NCBI RefSeq assembly: GCF_035556095.1
Contig: NZ_DATMFT010000029.1
Coordinates: 124,001 to 188,000, forward strand
Direction: 5' to 3'
Source of the DNA: Parapedobacter sp035556095
GTDB taxonomy: Bacteria; Bacteroidota; Bacteroidia; Sphingobacteriales; Sphingobacteriaceae
Length of the DNA stretch: 64,000 nucleotides
Shown here: positions 50,548-59,868 of the stretch, piece by piece
Layout: each line of letters starts with the position of its first letter
How positions within the stretch are numbered: the first letter of the stretch is position 1
Program-made: the position numbers and the translations under genes
Notes under the pieces: generated by a model
The model's input: only the letters and a program-made list of their open reading frames with translations
The model's database searches: none
What the model was told of the DNA's origin: nothing

Positions 50548-51555
50548 ATGACCATCACATTCGTTGTCAATCAGGTGCGTAAAGAGGTGGCAGGATACAC
50601 CACCACTGCGCTGGCGTATGAGGCCCATAAACGCGGGCATACGGTTTATTATGCCGGTGTAGGGGATTTAGTGTATATGGCCAATGGCAAGATCGGTGCA
50701 CACTGCCGGAAAGTACCGGATAGGGAGTTCCGTTCGCTCAACACATTTCTGGAAGCAGTAGTTGCCGAAGAGAAAGCGTTGAAAAGTTCAAAGAATTGGG
50801 ATGTGCTCTGGTTGCGGAACGATCCGGCAGCAGATATGGAAAATCGCCCTTGGGCACAGGATACGGGCGTGCTGTTTGGGCAGCTGGCTAGCCAACAGGG
50901 CGTTTTGGTGCTAAATAATCCGGCAGGCCTCATCAAAGCCTCCAATAAGATGTACTTGCAGTACTTTCCCGAATCGGTGCGTCCGCTCTCGGTAATTACC
51001 AGGAACATTGCTGATGTGGAAGCGTTTTACCGCGACCAAAACCACCAAATTATCCTAAAACCGCTTAAGGGATCCGGCGGGAAGAATGTTTTTCTCGTCG
51101 ATAAAAAGGGCAACAAAAATCTGAAGCAGATCGTGGAGGCAATCTGTCGGGACGGCTTTGCCATTGCTCAGGAATACCTGCCAGCCGCAAAAAAGGGCGA
51201 CACGCGCTTGTTTTTGATGGATGGAGAGCCTATCATAAAAAATGGTAAGGTGGCGGCAATCCAACGCGTGCAGAAAGCCGGTGAAATCAGGAGTAATATT
51301 CACCAAGGGGCAAAGGCGAAGCGAGCTTCCATGAACAAGGAAATGCAGGTCATCGTAGATACAGTGGGGCCATTGTTGCGCGAAGACGGGATGTTTTTGG
51401 TTGGCTTGGATATCGTAGGAGACAAGTTAATGGAAATCAATGTGTTCAGTCCGGGGGGGCTTATCCATGCCAGTGAATTCCATGGGGTGGATTTCATGGA
51501 TGAAATCATTACAGCCGTAGAGAAAAAAGTAGCTGATATCGCGCAAAATACCTAA
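50548..51555 (+). CDS. GshB-like ATP-grasp ligase
   Basis: A 335-residue ATP-grasp enzyme resembling prokaryotic glutathione synthetase. It has an N-terminal pre-ATP-grasp domain (MTITFVVNQVRKEV, then DVLWLRNDPAADMENRPWAQ as in GshB), the lid strand HQIILKPLKGSGGKNVFLVDK for the ATP phosphates, and the metal-binding end LVGLDIVGDKLMEINVFSPGGL with Glu/Asn. It should couple an acyl phosphate to an amine, forming a peptide-like bond. No gshA is present in the window, and the neighbours (amidohydrolase, DUF1704 peptidase) suggest a different product from glutathione. Gene order and an 8-base gap to the next gene put it in the same operon. Confidence 0.87.
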   Translation: MTITFVVNQVRKEVAGYTTTALAYEAHKRGHTVYYAGVGDLVYMANGKIGAHCRKVPDREFRSLNTFLEAVVAEEKALKSSKNWDVLWLRNDPAADMENRPWAQDTGVLFGQLASQQGVLVLNNPAGLIKASNKMYLQYFPESVRPLSVITRNIADVEAFYRDQNHQIILKPLKGSGGKNVFLVDKKGNKNLKQIVEAICRDGFAIAQEYLPAAKKGDTRLFLMDGEPIIKNGKVAAIQRVQKAGEIRSNIHQGAKAKRASMNKEMQVIVDTVGPLLREDGMFLVGLDIVGDKLMEINVFSPGGLIHASEFHGVDFMDEIITAVEKKVADIAQNT

Positions 51556-51563
51556 GTTTGGGG

Positions 51564-53054
51564 ATGCACGTATTGGCTAATGCCACAATCGATATACTGC
51601 GTGGAGTCGGTGCTTTTATTTATCAATGGTATTGGGTTCCACTCCTATTGGTATATGTGGCTATCATCGCAACCATTTTAATCGAGAACAGGAATCCGGC
51701 AAAGACCATTGCATGGATTTTAGTCATCGTTTTTATTCCCATTGCTGGGATAGTCATTTATTACCTTTTCGGCCAGAAATTCCAGAAGGTTAAGGTTTTC
51801 CGGGTGCAGGACCGCGAAAAACATACGCGATTGATTCGGTTCTGGGAGCAGCTTAGCCCGTTGATGGACGATAACTTGGTCGTTTTAAAGCAGTCGCTGG
51901 GGCAACTAAGCCGTGTGTTTACCTTCCTTAAAAACCAACGGGTGGCACCACCGACGTTGTATAATGAAGTAAGGCTGTTGACCAATGGCGAACAAAAATT
52001 TCCGGCATTGATTGAGGCTATTGGGACGGCGAAGCACCATATTCACTTGGAATACTATATTTTCGAAACGGATACAATCGGTAACCAACTGATTGGCTTG
52101 CTCAAGGAAAAGGTATCTGCTGGCGTGGCCGTTCGGATTATCGCCGACGACTTCGGGTCGCCGGCACTAAATAAGCAACGGAAGCGCCTTGCCGGTGCCG
52201 GTATTGAATTTGTTTCGTTTTTGCCTGTCACCTTTTCCTCACTAGCCAATGGTAACTATCGTAACCATCGCAAAATTGCCATTGTCGATGGTGAAATAGC
52301 ATTTGTAGGTGGTATCAATATCAGCGACAGGTATATCAATGGCACACAGCAATCCTTATATTGGCGGGATACGGCCGTTCAGATTCTGGGCCAGGCGGTA
52401 AATGTGCTGCAGACCCAGTTCTGGGTGAATTGGCACTTGGCCGGTGGCGCCTCATTCAACCTGCGTGACGGTTATTTTTATACGGCACCGATGGCCCCGC
52501 GCGGTTCGGCGGCAGTGAGTTTTGCTTTTTGCGACCCCGGCTCCGTTGCGCCTTTCAATATGGAGGCGTTATTGATCGGTATTGCCGAGGCGGAAGAATC
52601 GATCCAGCTTTGTACTCCATATTTTATCCCCAGCGATGAGTTAAGTACGGCGCTCCAACTCGCAGCCGCATCGGGAGTGAAGGTAGAACTGATGTTGCCC
52701 GCCCGGTCGGATTCTTTTTTCGTGCAGCATGCGTCCTTTTCGTTCCTGAAGCCGTTATTGGCCCGTGGAGTATTGGTTTACCTGTATGAAAAAGGGTTTT
52801 TACATGCAAAGACAGCCTGCATCGACGGCAAATTGGCCTATGTCGGCACGGTAAACCTTGACATCCGCAGCTTCTACATCAATTTTGAAGTGAGTGCCAT
52901 TATCCATGACGATGTGCTATGCAAAGATCTGAGCCGGCAATTTGAGCGCGATAAGCTGGGTAGCAGGCAGATCACGGTGGGTGAGTGGTTCACGCGGCCA
53001 CGATGGAAACGTGGTATTGACTCCGTATGCCGGCTACTCGCGCCACTGCTTTAA
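51564..53054 (+). CDS. cls: Cardiolipin synthase (phospholipase D family)
   Basis: A 496-residue membrane enzyme that condenses two phosphatidylglycerols to cardiolipin. Two N-terminal helices (YWVPLLLVYVAIIATILI and IAWILVIVFIPIAGIVIYYLFG) precede a catalytic domain with two HxKx4D motifs: HRKIAIVDG (His235) and HAKTACIDG (His414), each followed by a GG/GT-N segment. ATG 51564 is preferred over an upstream TTG. It lies 8 bases after the ATP-grasp gene, so it is co-transcribed with that cassette, though a functional link is not obvious. Confidence 0.93.
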   Translation: MHVLANATIDILRGVGAFIYQWYWVPLLLVYVAIIATILIENRNPAKTIAWILVIVFIPIAGIVIYYLFGQKFQKVKVFRVQDREKHTRLIRFWEQLSPLMDDNLVVLKQSLGQLSRVFTFLKNQRVAPPTLYNEVRLLTNGEQKFPALIEAIGTAKHHIHLEYYIFETDTIGNQLIGLLKEKVSAGVAVRIIADDFGSPALNKQRKRLAGAGIEFVSFLPVTFSSLANGNYRNHRKIAIVDGEIAFVGGINISDRYINGTQQSLYWRDTAVQILGQAVNVLQTQFWVNWHLAGGASFNLRDGYFYTAPMAPRGSAAVSFAFCDPGSVAPFNMEALLIGIAEAEESIQLCTPYFIPSDELSTALQLAAASGVKVELMLPARSDSFFVQHASFSFLKPLLARGVLVYLYEKGFLHAKTACIDGKLAYVGTVNLDIRSFYINFEVSAIIHDDVLCKDLSRQFERDKLGSRQITVGEWFTRPRWKRGIDSVCRLLAPLL

Positions 53055-53147
53055 ACCGTAAACCACGGGCGTTATTATATGTTAAAATTTGGTATAAGCG
53101 CCCGAAAAAAGATATCTTAGCGGCTTATTGATTCGAACATGATGGGA

Positions 53148-55868
53148 ATGAACCGTATCGTAAAACTACTGTGCTGCGTACTTTTTTGCTATTGCCAATC
53201 CCTCCAATTGTATGCCCAGCAGGATAGTATCAACATCAATACCGTTGTTGAAAAAACACAGAAACTACTGGAAGCCTATCCGATCGAGAAGGTGCACTTG
53301 CATTTCGACAAGCCCTATTACGCGGTTGGTGATACCATGTGGTTTAAGGTTTACCTCACCAGCAACATGTACAACTACGAGTTGAGCAAAGTGGCATATG
53401 TGGACGTAATGAATGGCAAGGACTCGTTGATGCAAACGATGCGCATACCGCTTGATGACCGCGTGGGCGAAGGGCATTTGGTGCTCGACCAAGAGTGGTA
53501 TACCCAAGGGAATTATCGCTTTAGGGCCTATACAAAATGGATGGTTAATTTTGACCCTGCCTATTTCTTCAATAAAATCGTTCCCATTGGCGATGTGCTC
53601 AACAACAACCTACATTATACCATCTCCTTCAACGATGTGAGCAAGGGAAAAAGTGCTCGCACCGAAGCCGTAATCCAATTCAAGGATCGGGAAGGAAATC
53701 CACTGGCCAACCGGAAGTTGACTTGGGCAGCGGTGGCTGGATGGGAACCGATAGACGACGGAAAAGGGAAGACGGATGCCGTAGGCAACGTGGTTATTAA
53801 TATCAATGGAAAAGATCGGGATCTACTCCGCGCCGGTAATCTCCATGTATCGTTGGAGACGGCAGGAAGCGCTGAGCCCATGTTGGGCCGTTTCCCACTG
53901 CGCAGCGCGCTATGGGATGCCGATGTACAATTCTTTCCGGAAGGCGGTGATTTCATCGCAGGCGTAGCTAAAAAAGTGGCCTTCAAAGCTGTAGGAAGCG
54001 ATGGGCGCGGCCTACCGGTTACTGGAAGCATCGTTGACCAAGGGGGAAATGAAGTGGCTGCGATTACCAATACACGCTTCGGAATGGGTTATTTCACGAT
54101 GGTTCCGGAGGCAGGGAATAACTACACGGCTAAACTGACGTTCGAAAATGACGAGAGCCGCGAATATCCATTACCCCCGGTGATCGATCAGGGAATCAAT
54201 GTAACCATTCTGAAATCCGATACGGCTCTGCAGCTGGCTATCGTCGCCAACGATCGATATTACAACGAAAATAAGGGTAGTGCCTACTACTTGATTGCCC
54301 AAGCCAACGGTATTCTCTGCTATGCGGCGCAGGCAACCTTACGCAATGAATCGATATTGGTAAGTTTACCGAAAGATCGTTTTCCAACCGGTATCGCCCA
54401 GCTTACCTTATTTGACGTGAAGGGTAAGCCACTCAGCGAGCGGTTGGTATTTGTAGAAAACATCCGGCCGTTGGATATAACGGTGAATAGCAATAAAAAG
54501 GAATATACGGCCAAAGAGCTGGTCAATCTGGGGCTGGCTGTAGATAACAACGGCACGCCTACCATTGGAAGTTACTCGGTGTCGGTGGTCGACGAGACAA
54601 AGGTACCTATTGAAGAAAGCCAAGAGACGACCATATTGAGCAACCTGTTACTTACATCCGACCTAAAAGGTTACGTGGAGGCTCCCAACTATTATTTTAC
54701 CGATCCGGATGCGGAAAAGCGTGATGCATTGGATGCCCTGTTGCTCACACAGGGTTACCGTAGGTTTTCCTACACCGATGTGCTGGCTGATAATTATCCA
54801 CAAGTACATTTTTTCCCCGAGCAGGGTATCGAGATATCCGGTGTTTTGCGACTCAACAATGGAAAACCGGTGGTCAATGGCGGGCTATTGCTGTCGATCC
54901 CTGATCGAAGTTTTAGAACGGATGTATATACCGATGAACGTGGCCACTTTATATTCAAAGACTTGCAGTTTACCGATTCGGCCCGGGTAACCATTAATGC
55001 GCGGGGCAACGATAATTATCGCAATATGGTCATCAATGTTGATCCCATGCAATTCCCGGAAATCGATACCACCGCTTACCGGGCCAACAATGTGCTGAAT
55101 ATCGATCAGCAATTTGCGGGTTACCTGGACAACAGTCGCAACGAGTACCGTACATCTATTCTGTTGGAAGAAGTAGAGGTGACGGCTTCGTCGAGGCCAA
55201 GCTTTTCACACAAAGAATACTCGTCGCTTTCCGGATTGGGTATGGCCGACCATCAGATCAACGCAGATCGATTGAAGGGTTGCAATAACCTCATTATGTG
55301 CCTTCAGACTGCCCTCACGGGCGTTACCTACGATGCACAGAGCCAACTCTTTTTCATTACCCGCGATTATAATGCCGGTGGCCGTATCCCCGTGCAGTTT
55401 TTTGTGAATGGGATGGCCATGGATGTACCTGCACTGAACGGGATCATGCCCTCCGACGTGGAAGGGATAGAGATTTTCCTCCGGGACGAGTTGGGTACCG
55501 TAAGCCGTATGTACCAAAATAACGGTGTGGTATCTATCTATACCAAAAAGGTGGAAAAGGCGCCGCGTATGTCACTCAGCCAGATAGAAAGCTTGTTGCC
55601 GAAGAGCAATGTCGTTGACCTGACACCGCTTGGCTACGTCAAAGAACGCAAATTTTACACACCCAAGTACGACACCCCAGAGCGACGTGCGGTAAACGAC
55701 ATCCGTACAACCATTTATTGGAACCCGGACGTAAAAACGGGTGAAGATGGCCAGGTACAGTTGGAATATTATAATGCCGACGGTAAGGGTAGCTACCGGG
55801 TAGTGGTGGAAGGTGTTGATGACAACGGTAATGTCGGACGTGCTGTATACCGGTATACCGTCAACTAA
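53148..55868 (+). CDS. Large exported MG2/plug-type envelope protein
   Basis: A protein of about 906 residues with a signal peptide (MNRIVKLLCCVLFCYCQSLQLYA-QQ). After it, the segment VHLHFDKPYYAVGDTMWFKVYLT is the MG2-type macroglobulin domain start often seen in Bacteroidota envelope proteins, and several beta-sandwich repeats follow to about 620. Near 660-800 there is a TonB plug-like module (SILLEEVEVTASSRP, then GRIPVQFFVNGMAMDVPALNGIMPSDVEGIEIFLRDE, giving plug-type strand order) but no 22-strand barrel. The last 60 residues return to a DIRTTIYWNPDVKTGEDGQ strand domain, as in alpha-2-macroglobulin-like proteins. The ATG at 53148 is chosen, with two earlier ATGs possible. It is probably a protease-trapping or adhesion-type surface protein, but function is open. 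Confidence 0.8.
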   Translation: MNRIVKLLCCVLFCYCQSLQLYAQQDSININTVVEKTQKLLEAYPIEKVHLHFDKPYYAVGDTMWFKVYLTSNMYNYELSKVAYVDVMNGKDSLMQTMRIPLDDRVGEGHLVLDQEWYTQGNYRFRAYTKWMVNFDPAYFFNKIVPIGDVLNNNLHYTISFNDVSKGKSARTEAVIQFKDREGNPLANRKLTWAAVAGWEPIDDGKGKTDAVGNVVININGKDRDLLRAGNLHVSLETAGSAEPMLGRFPLRSALWDADVQFFPEGGDFIAGVAKKVAFKAVGSDGRGLPVTGSIVDQGGNEVAAITNTRFGMGYFTMVPEAGNNYTAKLTFENDESREYPLPPVIDQGINVTILKSDTALQLAIVANDRYYNENKGSAYYLIAQANGILCYAAQATLRNESILVSLPKDRFPTGIAQLTLFDVKGKPLSERLVFVENIRPLDITVNSNKKEYTAKELVNLGLAVDNNGTPTIGSYSVSVVDETKVPIEESQETTILSNLLLTSDLKGYVEAPNYYFTDPDAEKRDALDALLLTQGYRRFSYTDVLADNYPQVHFFPEQGIEISGVLRLNNGKPVVNGGLLLSIPDRSFRTDVYTDERGHFIFKDLQFTDSARVTINARGNDNYRNMVINVDPMQFPEIDTTAYRANNVLNIDQQFAGYLDNSRNEYRTSILLEEVEVTASSRPSFSHKEYSSLSGLGMADHQINADRLKGCNNLIMCLQTALTGVTYDAQSQLFFITRDYNAGGRIPVQFFVNGMAMDVPALNGIMPSDVEGIEIFLRDELGTVSRMYQNNGVVSIYTKKVEKAPRMSLSQIESLLPKSNVVDLTPLGYVKERKFYTPKYDTPERRAVNDIRTTIYWNPDVKTGEDGQVQLEYYNADGKGSYRVVVEGVDDNGNVGRAVYRYTVN

Positions 55869-55885
55869 TGTAAAAAGGACATGGT

Positions 55886-56950
55886 ATGCGGAAGATCATC
55901 CATATCGATATGGATGCGTTTTATGCCTCGGTAGAGCAACGCGATTTTCCGACGTTTCGTGGCAAGCCGCTGGTGGTCGGCGGCCCGCCGACGAGTCGTG
56001 GTGTCGTAGCCACGGCTAGCTACGAAGCCCGTAGCTACGGTATACATTCGGCAATGCCCTGTAGCAGGGCGGTTAAGCTTTGTCCCCATGCCTTATTCGT
56101 GCCACCTCGGTTTGATGTTTATAAGGCCGTTTCTGCACAAATCCGTACAATATTCAGACGTTATACGGACCTAATCGAGCCTCTGTCGCTGGATGAAGCG
56201 TACTTGGATGTCACTATCGATAAGCAGGGGATAGGCTCCGCAATGGAAATCGCCCAACTCATCAAAGACGCCATCCGCCAAGAGCTCCAACTCACCGCAT
56301 CGGCGGGCGTGTCCATCAATAAGTTCGTTGCGAAAATAGCATCCGATATGGACAAGCCGGATGGCCTTACGTTCATTGGCCCTTCGCGGGTAGAACAGTT
56401 TATGGAGCGATTGCCTGTGGAGAAGTTTTTTGGGGTAGGCAAGGTAACTGCTGCCAAGATGCGGCAGCTGCAGCTATTTACGGGTTCAGACCTTAAACGG
56501 CTCGCCGAAGCAGATTTGGTGCGGCTGTTCGGAAAGAGCGGTCGCTTCTACTACCGCATTGTGCGCGGCATAGACGACCGTGAGGTGCAACCCAACCGCG
56601 AGCTGAAATCGCTGGCGGTAGAAGATACGTTTTCCACGGATCTCGGCCGGGTGGACGTTATGGAAGATGAGCTAAGCAAAATTACCGAAAAGCTGACGGG
56701 CCGCTTGAAAAACCGTAACCTAAAGGGGCGTACGTTCACGTTGAAGGTCAGGTTTGCCGATTTCCGGCTGATTACCCGCAGCCACTCCCTGGCTTATTAC
56801 ACCGATGAGTTTGAAGATGTGTTTGGGTTGGCACGCCAGATGCTTCGGGTAGTCGTAACCGAAGACCCCATGCCCATACGGCTGCTGGGTGTTTCGGCAA
56901 GCAATTTCGACCGGGTGAAGCTGGCCTCTGCTCAACTCTCGTTGTTTTGA
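55886..56950 (+). CDS. dinB: DNA polymerase IV (Y family)
   Basis: A 354-residue translesion polymerase. Palm and active-site signatures are IIHIDMDAFYASVEQR (first catalytic Asp pair) and SLDEAYLDVT (second Asp/Glu), with the Y-family KFVAKIASDMDKPDGL segment. Helix-hairpin-helix residues and the little-finger domain follow, ending in a C-terminal beta-clamp peptide region (SAQLSLF), typical QLxLF form. It starts 17 bases after the large envelope gene and ends in a 19-base convergent overlap with the BrkB gene. No LexA box was recognised upstream. Confidence 0.97.
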   Translation: MRKIIHIDMDAFYASVEQRDFPTFRGKPLVVGGPPTSRGVVATASYEARSYGIHSAMPCSRAVKLCPHALFVPPRFDVYKAVSAQIRTIFRRYTDLIEPLSLDEAYLDVTIDKQGIGSAMEIAQLIKDAIRQELQLTASAGVSINKFVAKIASDMDKPDGLTFIGPSRVEQFMERLPVEKFFGVGKVTAAKMRQLQLFTGSDLKRLAEADLVRLFGKSGRFYYRIVRGIDDREVQPNRELKSLAVEDTFSTDLGRVDVMEDELSKITEKLTGRLKNRNLKGRTFTLKVRFADFRLITRSHSLAYYTDEFEDVFGLARQMLRVVVTEDPMPIRLLGVSASNFDRVKLASAQLSLF

Positions 56951-57906
56951 TTATCCGCCATACGGATGGGCTCGTCTTCCACCTCTTTTTCGGTCATGAT
57001 TACCTTGACCGCATAAGACGAAGGCCATACACCTTTGCCGTACTTCAATGCATATACTTTCGTGAATTCTGCCCCGAAATAGAGGATGGCTGCCGAATAG
57101 TAGACCCACAGCAACAGCACAATGATTGCTCCGGCAGCACCGTACGCAGAGGCTGGTGCGCTGAATTGCATATAGAGGGCGATTAAGTACCTGCCCAGCA
57201 TAAATAGGGCAGCAGTAAACAACGCACCGCCGACCACATCCCTGAATCGCATCCGCGCATCGGGGAGGAAATGGAAGATGAAGGCAAAGAGCGCAGTGAT
57301 TACGACAAACGTGAGCCCTACGTTAACCCATTGAACCAGAAGTACTGATATATCGGGAAAATAGCTGGTAATCTGTGAGCTGAGGGCAACTACGATACCG
57401 TTCGCAATCAACGATACGATAAGTAGGAAACCAAGCCCGAGAACCATCGAGAGAGATAACGCGCGGTCGACCAGCATTTTCAACCAGCCTTTTTTAGGCT
57501 TAGGGCGTACGCCCCAAATCCGGTTCAATGAATCCTGTATTTCAACGAAAATAGTAGTTGATCCGACAACCAACGTACCGATACCGATAGCGATGCCCAA
57601 GCCGGACTTGTCAGACACGCTGATGTTGGCGATGATTTGTTGTATTTGGGAGGCGGTTTCGGGACCGAAAATGTTGGCAAATTCGTCAAAAACCTCGGCT
57701 TGCGCATCTTGCTGTCCGGCGAGCAACTCGCCATAGAAGAAACCGACCAGCCAAATTACGATAAGTAGCAACGGCGCAATTGAAAAGATGGTGTAATAGG
57801 CGAGTGACGCACTCATTTTCATTGCTTTATCATTAGAAAATTCAGCGGCGGCATCGCCCAGTAGGGCAAAGATGTCCTTGTAGAATTGGGCACGGAAAAG
57901 TTTCAT
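56932..57906 (-). CDS. YihY/BrkB-family inner-membrane protein
   Basis: A protein of 324 residues with six transmembrane helices in the arrangement of the YihY/virulence factor BrkB family. Signatures are KMSASLAYYTIFSIAPLLLIVIWLVG, VDRALSLSMVLGLGFLLIVSL, and PDARMRFRDVVGGALFTAALFMLGRYLIALYM followed by the YGAAGAIIVLLLWVYYSAAILYFGAEFT helix. ATG 57906 is preferred, with a GTG 13 codons upstream also possible. It follows the acyl-CoA ligase gene closely, so the two are co-transcribed. The older name RNase BN is a misannotation, and a transport or envelope role is more likely. The cytoplasmic C-terminus is acidic. Confidence 0.9.
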   Translation of the reverse strand: MKLFRAQFYKDIFALLGDAAAEFSNDKAMKMSASLAYYTIFSIAPLLLIVIWLVGFFYGELLAGQQDAQAEVFDEFANIFGPETASQIQQIIANISVSDKSGLGIAIGIGTLVVGSTTIFVEIQDSLNRIWGVRPKPKKGWLKMLVDRALSLSMVLGLGFLLIVSLIANGIVVALSSQITSYFPDISVLLVQWVNVGLTFVVITALFAFIFHFLPDARMRFRDVVGGALFTAALFMLGRYLIALYMQFSAPASAYGAAGAIIVLLLWVYYSAAILYFGAEFTKVYALKYGKGVWPSSYAVKVIMTEKEVEDEPIRMADNQNNES

Positions 57907-57948
57907 ATCATCAGTGTACGTCCAGTAAAGAAACCATTTAATCACGAA

Positions 57949-59718
57949 TTAGTTTTCTTCGTAGATGTTGTTTATGGCCTCTTCGTGGCGCTGCAGTATG
58001 GCTTTACGCTTTAAACTGAGCTTTGGGGTGAGCTCACCGGCGTCGATGGTCCATGGGTTGGGGAGCAGGGCGAATTTCTTTACCTTTTCCCACTGCCCGA
58101 ATCCCTGATTCAGCCGGTCGACCTCCCGTTGGTATTTTTCAATGACAGCGGGGTTCTTCACGGCCTCACCCCTCGAACCGAAGGGGATGCCTTTGATATT
58201 GCACCATTGCTCCAACACGTCGAATGCAGGTACGATAAGTGCCGCAGGGAATCGTCGGTTTTCGCCGATAACCATGACCTGGGCAATCATCGTGGACTCC
58301 ATGAATTTGTTTTCCAGTGCTTGGGGTGCCACGTATTTACCGCCCGCGGTTTTAAACATTTCCTTCTTACGGTCTGTGACCCGTAAGAAGCCCTCCGCAT
58401 CAAGTTCCCCGATGTCGCCGGTATGGAGGTAACCCTCATTGTCGATGACCTCGGCCGTGGCAGCCTCGTTCTTATAATAGCTGCGGAATATACTCGGGCC
58501 CTTGCACAATATTTCACCGTCGCTGGCGATTTTCACGTCGACATGTTTGAGCACCTTTCCAACCGTGCCGAATTTGACGTCCCCTTTTTCTAACGTATTC
58601 ACCGCAATGACCGGCGAGGTCTCCGTAAGTCCATAACCCTCCATAACGGGAATGCCGGCGGCCCAGAATACCCGGGCAAGACGGGGTTGCAGCGCCGCCC
58701 CCCCTGAAATGATCAACTTGATATGGCCACCTAGGGCTTCCTGCCATTTCTTAAACACCAATTTGCGGGCGATGCTCAATTGGAAATCAACCCAGCCACT
58801 GTTCTTGCCGGGCTCCTTGTTGCTGAGGCCCAGGTTGAGCGCCCAAAAAAAAATCTGCTTTTTGAGCCCCTTAAGTTCCTTGCCCTTTGACACGATTTTA
58901 TCATAGACTTTTTCCAAAACGCGCGGAACCGTGGTAAATCCATGCGGCTTCACATCGTTGATATCTGCCACGATGGTATCCAAACTCTCCGCGTAATGCA
59001 CTTCTACGCCCTTGGCGAAGTAAAGGTATACAACCATGCGTTCGAAAATATGGCATAGCGGCAGAAAACTGAGTGCCTTCTTGAAGTAATCGGGCAGGAG
59101 GTCGAAACAATCATAGACATTCGTCAACACGTTTTTATGGGAAAGGCATACGCCCTTCGGCCTGCCGGTAGTGCCCGACGTATAAATCAAGGTGAGGAGG
59201 TCGTCTTCGCCAACCGCCTCGCGGTACGGGGCCAAATCGACTCCCGACTGTTTGCCTTCGTCAACCAAGATTTGCCAAGAAGGCTCGTCAGCTACGGTAT
59301 CGAACGTGTAAATAGGGATGTCGAGCTTGTTTTCAGATAGCACTTCCGCTATTTTTTCATGGAGTTCGGCGTCGCTGAGGAAAACCATCTTCACCTCGGC
59401 ATCACTCATGATAAACGATAGGTCTTGCTGGGAAAGCGTGGGATATAATGGAACAACCGCGGCACCCAGTTGATTGATGGCAAAGTCGCAGAAGTTCCAT
59501 TCGGGACGATTATGCGACATGAGTGCTATTTTGTCACCCTTGCCAATACCTTTGGCGACCAACCCTTTGCTGAGATGGTCAACGGTCGACAAAAAATCAT
59601 CGGTCGTATAGTTTGTCCATTTACCATCTGCCTTCCCGGCCACCATGACGGGTTTGGCGTAATGGTTCTTATAATGCGTCAATATGTCGAAAATACGGGT
59701 GGGTGTATCCATAACCAT
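57949..59718 (-). CDS. Long-chain acyl-CoA synthetase (AMP-forming)
   Basis: A 589-residue adenylate-forming ligase. Motifs: P-loop LIYTSGTTGRPKGVCLSH (about 170-187), substrate-gating VMEGYGLTETSPV, and the hinge segment YLHTGDIGELDAEGFLRVTDRKKEMFKTAGGKYVAP, with Asp/Arg for adenylate and the lysine-bearing C-terminal lid (ELTPKLSLKRKAIL). These and its length match the FadD15-like long-chain fatty acyl-CoA synthetases of Bacteroidota. It activates fatty acids for degradation or lipid synthesis. It starts the short unit continuing into the BrkB gene. ATGs at 59718 and 59712 are both possible. Confidence 0.93.
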   Translation of the reverse strand: MVMDTPTRIFDILTHYKNHYAKPVMVAGKADGKWTNYTTDDFLSTVDHLSKGLVAKGIGKGDKIALMSHNRPEWNFCDFAINQLGAAVVPLYPTLSQQDLSFIMSDAEVKMVFLSDAELHEKIAEVLSENKLDIPIYTFDTVADEPSWQILVDEGKQSGVDLAPYREAVGEDDLLTLIYTSGTTGRPKGVCLSHKNVLTNVYDCFDLLPDYFKKALSFLPLCHIFERMVVYLYFAKGVEVHYAESLDTIVADINDVKPHGFTTVPRVLEKVYDKIVSKGKELKGLKKQIFFWALNLGLSNKEPGKNSGWVDFQLSIARKLVFKKWQEALGGHIKLIISGGAALQPRLARVFWAAGIPVMEGYGLTETSPVIAVNTLEKGDVKFGTVGKVLKHVDVKIASDGEILCKGPSIFRSYYKNEAATAEVIDNEGYLHTGDIGELDAEGFLRVTDRKKEMFKTAGGKYVAPQALENKFMESTMIAQVMVIGENRRFPAALIVPAFDVLEQWCNIKGIPFGSRGEAVKNPAVIEKYQREVDRLNQGFGQWEKVKKFALLPNPWTIDAGELTPKLSLKRKAILQRHEEAINNIYEEN

Positions 59719-59868
59719 TTATCTTGCTGGTTCATAACATCGCCGGAATACTTACATCGGCGCATTTAAAGTTAGCAAGAATTTTAGCGAATTCATAGTT
59801 TTTAAAAATATTGCTGACATCGCTGCTATCGGTTATCATATTGGCATCTGTTTTGCGCGGGTAGCGGC

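Noticed and set aside
51558..51566. TTG start for cardiolipin synthase
   Set aside because: The ATG two codons later (51564) is closer to the normal N-terminus and no ribosome site favours the TTG.
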